DNA from: Pseudonocardia sp.
GTDB lineage: Bacteria > Actinomycetota > Actinomycetes > Mycobacteriales > Pseudonocardiaceae
Assembly (NCBI RefSeq): GCF_029263155.1
Contig: NZ_JAJCYB010000021.1
Span: forward strand, 1-38,211
DNA: 38,211 nucleotides
Direction of reading: 5' to 3'
The first letter of the stretch is position 1; each line of letters opens with the position of its first letter. The translations under genes and the position numbers were made by a program. The notes under the pieces were generated by a model. It made no database searches. It saw only the letters and a program-made list of their open reading frames with translations, and was not told the origin of the DNA. Of this stretch, positions 32,177 through 38,211 are shown one piece after another.

Positions 32177-32562
32177 GGTACCTGCTCGACACTCACGTGT
32201 GGTTGTGGTTGCAGAGCGACACCGCGAGGGTGCCCGACTCCGTACGAACGCGCCTGGCGGATCCGGCCTCGACGGTCCTGCTCTCCTCGGTCAGCTCGTG
32301 GGAGATCGCGATCAAGTTCGCGCGGGGGAAGCTCCCTCTGCCCGAACCGCCTGCCACCTACGTCCCCACCCGCATGTATCGCGATGCCATCACCGCGCTG
32401 CCCGTCAGCCACGCGCACGCTCTGCACGTCGCCACGCTGCCCCACCACCACAGCGATCCCTTCGACCGGCTGCTGATCGCCCAGGCGCAGCTCGAAGGCA
32501 TCCCCCTCGTCACCGCCGACCGGCGGATCCCCCGCTACGACGTCGAGGTCCTCCCGGCCTGA
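32173..32562 (+). CDS. vapC: PIN-domain toxin, VapC type
   Basis: Toxin ribonuclease of 129 residues, inhibiting translation by cutting RNA (often tRNA) unless bound by its antitoxin. The four acidic PIN residues are present: Asp6 in LLDTHVWLW, Glu44 in SWEIAIK, Asp98 in DPFDRLLIAQAQ, and Asp116 in TADRRI, so it looks intact. The codon third positions of the pair are less GC-rich than neighbouring genes, which suggests fairly recent arrival. It ends four bases from the convergent lyase gene. Confidence 0.94.
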   Translation: MRYLLDTHVWLWLQSDTARVPDSVRTRLADPASTVLLSSVSSWEIAIKFARGKLPLPEPPATYVPTRMYRDAITALPVSHAHALHVATLPHHHSDPFDRLLIAQAQLEGIPLVTADRRIPRYDVEVLPA

Positions 32563-32566
32563 CCGG

Positions 32567-33460
32567 TCACGGTGCGAACCGCTGCTCCAGTTCGTGGATC
32601 TCGGGCAGGCCGATGAGGTCGGTGAAGCCGTCGAACGTGGGCAGGCCGGGCAGCGCGGCCGCGGGGGTGCCGTCGTCCATCAGCGTCTCCAGGAACGACC
32701 GGATCCCGGCCGTGGCGGCCAGCAGCGTGCCGATCGGGTAGAGCACCAGCGAGTAGCCCAGCTCGGCGATCCGCTCCAGGGAGATCGGCGGGGTGCGGCC
32801 GCCCTCGGCCCAGTTGAACACCAGCGGCGCCACCCGGCGCAGCTCGCGTGCCACCCGGGCGATCTCCTCCTCGCTGGTGGGAGCCTCGACGAACAGGACG
32901 TCGGCCCCGGCCGCGGCGTAGGCGCGGGCGCGGGTGATCGCCGCGTCCAGCCCCTCGACGGCAGCGGCGTCGGTGCGGGCGATGATCAGGAAGTCCGGGT
33001 CGCGCCGGACCGCGACGGCGGCGCGGATCTTGCCGACCATCTCGTCGGTAGCGATCACCGCCTTGCCGCTCATGTGCCCGCACTTCTTGGGGCTCACCTG
33101 GTCCTCCAGATGGATGCCCGCGACGCCCGCCTGCTCGTAGGCGGCGACGGTACGCAGCACGGTGACCGCGTTGCCGTAGCCGGTGTCGGCGTCGGCGATC
33201 ACCGGCACGTCGACGGCGGCGGCGATCCGGCGCGCGTTGTCGATCATCTCCGAGCCGCCGAGCAGGCCCACGTCCGGACGCCCGAGCAGCGACGCGGTGG
33301 TGCCGAACCCGGTCATGTAGACGACGTCGAACCCGGCCTGTTCCACCAGCCGCGCCGACAGCGCGTCGTACGCGCCGGGCGCGACCAGCGGGCCCGGGCC
33401 GGCGAGCAGCTCCCGCAACCGGGCGCGCGGCGCGCGGGGCGTCCCCAGCAGGTCTCCCAC
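32567..33460 (-). CDS. isocitrate lyase/PEP mutase family protein
   Basis: A TIM-barrel lyase of 297 residues related to 2-methylisocitrate lyase and 2,3-dimethylmalate lyase. Mg-site motif DADTGYGN is at 90-97, IHLEDQ follows, and the lyase signature PKKCGH is at 124-129 with catalytic Cys127. That Cys separates true retro-aldol lyases from phosphonopyruvate enzymes of the family. The substrate is unknown. GTG 33460 is chosen because GGAGGG lies six bases upstream, whereas ATG 33466 would sit directly against it. It is divergent from the GntR gene and shares its operator region, so it likely acts in the same pathway as hyuAB. Confidence 0.88.
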   Translation of the reverse strand: MGDLLGTPRAPRARLRELLAGPGPLVAPGAYDALSARLVEQAGFDVVYMTGFGTTASLLGRPDVGLLGGSEMIDNARRIAAAVDVPVIADADTGYGNAVTVLRTVAAYEQAGVAGIHLEDQVSPKKCGHMSGKAVIATDEMVGKIRAAVAVRRDPDFLIIARTDAAAVEGLDAAITRARAYAAAGADVLFVEAPTSEEEIARVARELRRVAPLVFNWAEGGRTPPISLERIAELGYSLVLYPIGTLLAATAGIRSFLETLMDDGTPAAALPGLPTFDGFTDLIGLPEIHELEQRFAP

Positions 33461-33474
33461 GAGCATCCCTCCGC

Positions 33475-33488
33475 CGAATGTATGCAAA
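33475..33488 (-). promoter_or_regulatory. GntR operator copy 1 (lyase side)
   Basis: Minus strand reads TTTGCATACATTCG, which matches copy 2 at 12 of 14 positions and points the opposite way. It lies just upstream of the lyase ribosome site, where a bound repressor would block transcription. Confidence 0.6.
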
Positions 33489-33512
33489 CAGCCTCAAAGT
33501 AGCGCCGAACTC

Positions 33513-33541
33513 TTGCCGAGGACACACCCGATCCCTACTTT
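33513..33541 (+). promoter_or_regulatory. promoter of the gntR-hyuAB operon
   Basis: TTGCCG (33513-33518), 17-base spacer, TACTTT (33536-33541), placing RNA start near 33548. A second TACTTT on the minus strand at 33496-33501 could serve the lyase gene. GGGGAGG stands six bases before ATG 33571. Confidence 0.6.
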
Positions 33542-33552
33542 GCACACAATCG
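33539..33552 (+). promoter_or_regulatory. GntR operator copy 2 (gntR side)
   Basis: TTTGCACACAATCG overlaps the -10 box and the likely RNA start of gntR. With copy 1 it forms a divergent pair 50 bases apart, consistent with a FadR/FCD-type dimer acting on both promoters. Confidence 0.6.
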
Positions 33553-33570
33553 TCCGCGGGGAGGTGGGGC

Positions 33571-34221
33571 ATGACATCGGCGGAGCGCACGCTCAGCTCG
33601 GTGCGCGAGCTCATCCTGCGCGGCGAGTTCGCCACCGGCGCCCGCCTGGGTGAGGTGGAGCTGGCCGACCGCCTCGGGGTGAGCCGCACGCCGGTGCGCG
33701 AGGCGCTGAGCCGCCTCGCCGCCGAGGGCCTGGTCGAGATCGTCCCCAACCGGGGTGCGCGGGTCAGCAGCTGGTCGGTCGCCGAGCTCGAGGAGGTCTT
33801 CGACCTGCGTGCCGCGCTCGAACCCCGGCTCACCGCGCTGGCCGTCCCGAACGCCCGGCCCGGCGACGTCGCCGCGCTCGACGAGCTGGCGCACGCGATG
33901 CTGCTCGTCGGGCTGCCCGGGCCCGACCAGGACCTCGACGCGGTGGTCCCGCTCAACCGCGAGTTCCACGCCCACCTGGTGCGCCTCGCCGCGCACCCGG
34001 CGATGGCGAGCGCGCTGGCCGGGGCGATCCACGCCCCGATCGTGCTGCGCAACTTCCACGCCTACGACGGCGCGTCGCTGCGCCGCAGCCTGGCCCACCA
34101 CGGCGAGATCGTCGCCGCAGTGCGGGCGGGCGACCCGGCGTGGGCGCGGGCCGTCATGACCGCCCACATCCACAACGCGCGGGCCGTGATGGTCCGGGTC
34201 GCTTCCCAGGAGGAGACATGA
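33571..34221 (+). CDS. GntR family regulator, FadR/FCD subgroup
   Basis: Regulator of 216 residues. The N-terminal winged helix (VRELILRGEFATGARLGEVE, then LADRLGVSRTPVREALSRLA) is followed by an all-helical FCD ligand domain with the His residues usual for metal and carboxylate binding (LNREFHAHLVRLAAHP and AHHGEIVAAV, MTAHIHNA). It overlaps hyuA by four bases (ATGA), so it belongs to the same operon and probably controls it. The ligand is likely an organic acid from the pathway, by analogy only. Confidence 0.92.
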   Translation: MTSAERTLSSVRELILRGEFATGARLGEVELADRLGVSRTPVREALSRLAAEGLVEIVPNRGARVSSWSVAELEEVFDLRAALEPRLTALAVPNARPGDVAALDELAHAMLLVGLPGPDQDLDAVVPLNREFHAHLVRLAAHPAMASALAGAIHAPIVLRNFHAYDGASLRRSLAHHGEIVAAVRAGDPAWARAVMTAHIHNARAVMVRVASQEET

Positions 34222-36248
34222 CATTTCGGCTCGGGGTCGACGTGGGCGGCACGTTCACCGACGTGCTGCTCGTGGAGGAGGCCTCCGGCGCCACGTGGCG
34301 CGCGAAGACCGCCTCCACGCCGGCCGACCAGGCGGTCGGCGTGCTCACCGGCATCGGCAAGGTGTGCGCCGAGGCGGGCATCTCGCTGTCGGAGGTGGCC
34401 GAGGTGCTGCACGGCACCACCGTGGCGACCAACGCGATCCTGGAGGGCAAGGGCGCCGCCGTCGGCCTGGTGACGACGAAGGGGTTCCGGCAGGTCCTGC
34501 AGATCGCGCGCTCCTACGTGCCGGGCGGGCTGGCCGGCTGGATCATCTGGCCCAAGCCCGAGCCGCTGGCGGCGCTGGAGAACACGGTGGAGGTCGACGA
34601 GCGCCTCGCCTCCGACGGCACCGTGATCCGCCCCCTGGACGAGGCCGACGTGCGGGCCCAGCTCGGCACGCTGTCGGGCATCGAGGCGCTGGCCGTCTCG
34701 CTCATCAATTCCTTCTCCGACCCCGCCCACGAGCGGCGCATCGCCGAGATCGCCGCGGAGGTCCTGCCCGGCGTGCCGGTCTCGCTGTCCTCGGACGTGC
34801 TCCCCGAGCTGCGCGAGTACGAGCGCACGATCACCACCGTGGCCAACGGGTACGTGCAGCCCCAGGTCAAGCGCTACCTCGAGACGCTGGCGGGATCGCT
34901 GCGCAAGGGCGGCGTCACCGGGGAGCTGTCGGTCCTGCGCAGCGACGGCGGGCTGTCCGCGGCCGGCGCCGCCGTCGACGCTCCGGTCACGATGCTGCTG
35001 TCCGGTCCGGCGGGCGGCGTCACCGGCGCGGTGTGGATCGCCGAGCAGTGCGGTTTCCCCGACCTGATCACCTTCGACATGGGCGGCACCTCCACCGACG
35101 TCGCGCTCGTCCAGGGGCTCACGCCGCGGATCGGGCGGGAGACCCAGGTCGGCGACCTGACGGTCCGGGCGTCGAGCGTGGATGTCCGCACGGTCGGCGC
35201 GGGCGGCGGGTCGATCGCGCACGTGCCGGAGCTGACGAGGGCGTTGCGCGTGGGCCCGCAGTCCGCGGGCGCCGACCCGGGCCCCGCCGCGTACGGCAAG
35301 GGCGGCACCGAACCGACCGTCACCGACGCCAACGTGGTGCTCGGATACCTCCCGCCCTCGCTCGCGGGCGGCGAGATCACCCTGGACGTCGCGGCCGCGC
35401 GGGAGGCCGTCGACGCGGTCGCGAAGTCCATGGGCCTCGGGGCGCCGGAGGCCGCGGCGGCCGGGATCGTCGACATCGTCAACGAGAACATGCTCGGCGG
35501 GCTGCGGCTGGTGTCGGTCCAGCAGGGCTTCGACCCGCGCGACTTCGCGCTCGTGGCGTTCGGTGGGGCGGGCCCGCTGCACGCCAACGCCCTCGGGAAG
35601 CTGACGGGCGCGTGGCCGGTGATCGTGCCGCCCTCCCCCGGCGTGCTGTGCGCGCTGGGGGACGCGACGACGTCCAAGCGCAGCGAGTCGGCCCGCACCG
35701 TGCTGCGCCGCTTCGCGGACCTGACCGGAGACGAGCTGGCGACGCTGCTGCGCGAGCTGGCCGCGGACGCGGGCGGGCGGCTGGCCGCGCAGGGCGTCGC
35801 CGAGGCCGACCGGACCACCAGCTACCAGGTGGACGTGCGCTACCACGGCCAGGGGTTCGAGATCCCGATCGACGTCGCCGAGCCCGACCTGGAGGCGCTC
35901 GCCCGCGACTTCGACGCCGAGCACGAGCGCCTGTTCTCCTTCCTGCTCACCGCCGACCACGAGCTGGTCAACGCCCGCGCGACCGTGTCCGGGCCGCGCC
36001 CGTCGGTGGCCGCGGTGACGCTGCCGGAGTCGGAAGGACCACCGACCCCGATCGACACGCACCCGATCCACGTGGCCGGCGGCGCCGTCGACGCCGACGT
36101 GTTCGACCGCACCACGCTGCGGGCGGGCGATGTGGTCACCGGGCCGGCGATCGTCGTCGAGATGGACTCCACGACGCTCGTCCTGCCCGGTCACACCGCC
36201 GAGGTGCACCCGTCCGGCGCTCTGTTGATCAACCCCGTGGAGGCGTGA
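34218..36248 (+). CDS. hyuA: hydantoinase/oxoprolinase family protein, subunit A
   Basis: ATP-dependent amidohydrolase or carboxylase subunit, 676 residues. It shows the ASKHA-type phosphate loops GVDVGGTFTDVLLVEE at the N-terminus and FDMGGTSTDVALV in the middle, with LHGTTVATNAILEG. The family covers N-methylhydantoinase, 5-oxoprolinase, caprolactamase and acetone/acetophenone carboxylase. All open or load a carbonyl compound using ATP. The sequence alone does not pick the substrate. AGGAGA precedes ATG 34218. The stop is three bases before hyuB. Confidence 0.93.
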   Translation: MTFRLGVDVGGTFTDVLLVEEASGATWRAKTASTPADQAVGVLTGIGKVCAEAGISLSEVAEVLHGTTVATNAILEGKGAAVGLVTTKGFRQVLQIARSYVPGGLAGWIIWPKPEPLAALENTVEVDERLASDGTVIRPLDEADVRAQLGTLSGIEALAVSLINSFSDPAHERRIAEIAAEVLPGVPVSLSSDVLPELREYERTITTVANGYVQPQVKRYLETLAGSLRKGGVTGELSVLRSDGGLSAAGAAVDAPVTMLLSGPAGGVTGAVWIAEQCGFPDLITFDMGGTSTDVALVQGLTPRIGRETQVGDLTVRASSVDVRTVGAGGGSIAHVPELTRALRVGPQSAGADPGPAAYGKGGTEPTVTDANVVLGYLPPSLAGGEITLDVAAAREAVDAVAKSMGLGAPEAAAAGIVDIVNENMLGGLRLVSVQQGFDPRDFALVAFGGAGPLHANALGKLTGAWPVIVPPSPGVLCALGDATTSKRSESARTVLRRFADLTGDELATLLRELAADAGGRLAAQGVAEADRTTSYQVDVRYHGQGFEIPIDVAEPDLEALARDFDAEHERLFSFLLTADHELVNARATVSGPRPSVAAVTLPESEGPPTPIDTHPIHVAGGAVDADVFDRTTLRAGDVVTGPAIVVEMDSTTLVLPGHTAEVHPSGALLINPVEA

Positions 36249-36251
36249 GAG

Positions 36252-38108
36252 ATGGCCCGGATCATCGAGACCGCGACCGGCGAGATCGAGAAGGGTGACG
36301 TCGACCCCGTCACGCTCGACCTCATCGAGAACGGCCTGCGCAACGCCCGCTACGAGATGGACGAGGTGCTGTTCCGCACCGCGCTGTCGCCGGGCATCCG
36401 CGAGCAGCACGACGAGTTCCCGCTGATCGGCGACCCGGGCGGGAAGATGGTCGTGGGCCAGTTCGGGCTCTCGATCCCGGACTTCCTCGACGGGTTCGAC
36501 GGCACCGTCGCCGAGGGCGACGTGCTGCTGACGTCGGACCCGTACGCGTGCGGTGCGGCGATCAGCCACGCCAACGACTGGCTGATCGTCGTGCCGATCT
36601 TCCACGACGGCCGGGTGGTCGGGTGGGCGTCGATGTTCGGGCACATGTCCGACGTCGGCGGCAAGACGCCGTGCTCGATGCCGACCGACGCGCGCACGAT
36701 CTACGAGGAGGGGGTGGTCATCCCGCCCTTCAAGCTCTACCAGGGCGGTGTCCTGAACGAGGACGCGCTGCGGATCATCCTCAACCAGGTGCGGATGCCG
36801 GACTGGAACCGCGCCGACCTCAACGGGCTGGTCGCGGCCTGCCGCACCGCGTCACGCCGGGTCGTGGAGATGTGCGAGCGGTTCGGCACCGCCACCTACC
36901 TGTCGGCCCTCGACGCCCTGCTGCAGCGCAACTACGACGCCATGAAGGCGCTGCTCGCCATGGTGTTCGAGGACGGCCGCACGCTGTCGTTCACCGACTA
37001 CATCTGCGACGACGGAGTCGGCAACGGGCCCTACGAGCTGACGATGAGCCTGACCCGCACCGGCGAGAAGGTGCACATCGACTTCACCGGGTCGTCCCCG
37101 CAGGCCGTCGGCCCGATCAACTACTACATCAACGAGAACCTGACCCGCATGTTCTTCGGGATCTACATGATCACCGTGGCGGACCCGCAGATCCTGTGGA
37201 ACGACGGCTTCTACCCGCTGGTGGACGTCACCATTCCGGACGGCTCGTACTGGAAGCCCAGGCACCCGGCGTCGCTCAACGGGCGCAACCACGGCATCGG
37301 GCGGGTGTTCGACCTGTTCGGTGGGCTGCTCGGGCAGACCAACCCGGCGCTGCTCAACGCGGCCGGGTTCTCGTCGTCGCCGCACTTCATGTACTCGGGC
37401 AACTACTCGTCGGGGGACCGCAAGGGCGAGTGGTTCCAGCTCTACTCGATCGGCTTCGGCGGCATCCCCGGGCGGCCGCTCGGCGACGGCCCGGACGGGC
37501 ACTCGCTGTGGCCCAGCTTCGTCAACATCCCGTGCGAGTACCTGGAGTCCTACTACCCGCTGCGGATCGAGAAGTGGGAGACCGTCACCGACACCGGCGG
37601 CGCGGGCCTGCACCGCGGCGGCAACGGCGTCGACGTGGCGTACGTCTTCGAGGAGCCCGGCACCATCGCGATCCACGACGACCGCTGGCTCACCTACCCG
37701 TGGGGCGTGAACGGCGGCACGCCCGGCGCGCGGGGCACGAAGTGGATCGAGCGGGCCGACGGGTCGCGGCAGGTGCTGCCGTCGAAGTGCCACGACGTGC
37801 CGGTGGCGCCGGGCGACGTGCTGCACTTCGTGACGTGGGGCGGCGGGGGGTGGGGCGATCCGCTGGAGCGCGACCCCGCGCTGGTGGAGCTGGAGGTGCG
37901 GCGCGGGCTGGTGAGCGTCGAGGGCGCCCGCCGCTACGGGGTGGTGGTCGGCGACGCCGCGGCGACCCGGGAGCTGCGGGACGCGATGCGCAGCGTGCGC
38001 CCGGCCGAGCTGCCGGTCTTCGACATGGGCCCGCCGATGGCGCAGATCCTGGCCAACTGCGAGGCCGAGACCGGGCTCCCCGCGCCGAGGCGCCCGGTGT
38101 GGACCTGA
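36252..38108 (+). CDS. hyuB: hydantoinase/oxoprolinase family protein, subunit B
   Basis: Partner subunit of 618 residues, pfam HydB/oxoprolinase type. Visible landmarks are VDPVTLDLIENGLRNARYEM at the N-terminus, EQHDEFPLIGDPGGKMVVG, LLTSDPYACGAAISHANDW, GHMSDVGGKTPCSMPTDA, and GGAGLHRGGNGVDVAYVFEE, with TWGGGGWGDPLERDP at the end. The His/Asp-rich segments form the metal site in family members. It is complete, ending just before the window edge. Together with HyuA it would form a heteromeric ATP-driven enzyme. Confidence 0.94.
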   Translation: MARIIETATGEIEKGDVDPVTLDLIENGLRNARYEMDEVLFRTALSPGIREQHDEFPLIGDPGGKMVVGQFGLSIPDFLDGFDGTVAEGDVLLTSDPYACGAAISHANDWLIVVPIFHDGRVVGWASMFGHMSDVGGKTPCSMPTDARTIYEEGVVIPPFKLYQGGVLNEDALRIILNQVRMPDWNRADLNGLVAACRTASRRVVEMCERFGTATYLSALDALLQRNYDAMKALLAMVFEDGRTLSFTDYICDDGVGNGPYELTMSLTRTGEKVHIDFTGSSPQAVGPINYYINENLTRMFFGIYMITVADPQILWNDGFYPLVDVTIPDGSYWKPRHPASLNGRNHGIGRVFDLFGGLLGQTNPALLNAAGFSSSPHFMYSGNYSSGDRKGEWFQLYSIGFGGIPGRPLGDGPDGHSLWPSFVNIPCEYLESYYPLRIEKWETVTDTGGAGLHRGGNGVDVAYVFEEPGTIAIHDDRWLTYPWGVNGGTPGARGTKWIERADGSRQVLPSKCHDVPVAPGDVLHFVTWGGGGWGDPLERDPALVELEVRRGLVSVEGARRYGVVVGDAAATRELRDAMRSVRPAELPVFDMGPPMAQILANCEAETGLPAPRRPVWT

Positions 38109-38115
38109 CGGCGTT

Positions 38116-38199
38116 GGGGGGAGGGCCCCATCAAGGAGGCCGGGTTGGGGGTGGGGGGCCTACAGGCACCGGGGGGCGGGCCGGGCCGGGGCGCCCCGG
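38116..38199. other. G-run-rich tail after hyuB
   Basis: Four runs of three to six G on the plus strand (38142-38158, GGGTTGGGGGTGGGGGG) could form a G-quadruplex, preceded by GGGGGGAGGG. A 14-base perfect palindrome, CCGGGGCGCCCCGG, lies at 38186-38199. It may end hyuB transcription. The extreme composition near the edge could also hide sequence errors. Confidence 0.35.
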
Positions 38200-38211
38200 G
38201 CCCCGGGCGCG

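Noticed and set aside
31940..33460. Mobile element carrying the toxin-antitoxin pair
   Set aside because: No transposase, integrase, terminal inverted repeats or target duplication could be found around it.
33464..33466. ATG as start of the lyase-family gene
   Set aside because: The ribosome site GGAGGG touches it directly, while GTG 33460 has a normal six-base distance.
34062..36644. Minus-strand frame of 860 codons opposite hyuA
   Set aside because: Antisense shadow; composition is His/Arg/Gly/Asp-rich without domain features.

Overview
The window is very GC-rich (about 75% by eye), with G/C at nearly every third codon position, many GTG starts and short or absent leaders. Gene content and order point to a filamentous actinobacterium, most likely Pseudonocardia or a close relative in the Pseudonocardiaceae. 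That genus is an inference from gene order and protein style. I place 35 protein genes and see no rRNA, tRNA, CRISPR array, insertion sequence or prophage.

Left part (1-11,794) is a conserved actinobacterial housekeeping block. It holds a TauE/SafE-type exporter, rsmD, a CYTH-like protein, pyruvate carboxylase, a small membrane protein, recG, a DAK2/FakA-like kinase, rpmB (zinc-ribbon L28) and ung. The same neighbourhood resumes at 27,735-31,847 with thiL, an Lrp-type RAM-domain protein, a DUF3515 protein and ddl, plus an MntR-type regulator. In Mycobacterium tuberculosis (from memory) ddl, DUF3515, thiL, ung, DAK, recG, pyc and rsmD lie close together, so the stretch between ung and thiL looks like an accessory insert.

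The insert (11,795-27,722) holds a seven-gene Mrp Na+/H+ antiporter operon (mrpABCDEFG) with 4-base start/stop overlaps. It reads straight into a gamma-carbonic-anhydrase gene and then ung. It also holds a GNAT acetyltransferase and a glycolate-use unit in which malate synthase G is divergent from glcDEF. GlcDEF would oxidise glycolate to glyoxylate and GlcB would condense that with acetyl-CoA to malate. The insert ends with a DUF3105 lipoprotein and a thiamine-diphosphate-enzyme-like protein that has lost its cofactor-binding motifs.

Right part (31,906-38,108) starts with a Phd/VapC-type toxin-antitoxin pair that has a promoter-embedded palindromic operator. It is followed by a catabolic module: a GntR/FCD regulator overlapping hyuA, then hyuB, with a divergent isocitrate-lyase-family gene. 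Two inverted copies of one operator-like motif lie in the shared promoter region.

The most unusual non-coding features are two clusters of 18-19-base GC repeats sharing a GGTTCGCGCGCC core, both exactly at convergent gene junctions (6,661-6,830 and 30,266-30,752), and a perfect 14+14-base palindrome sitting in frame inside glcE. Several genes (DAK2, GNAT, mntR, ddl, vapB) have a TAnnnT box 6-8 bases before the start codon, which suggests leaderless mRNAs.
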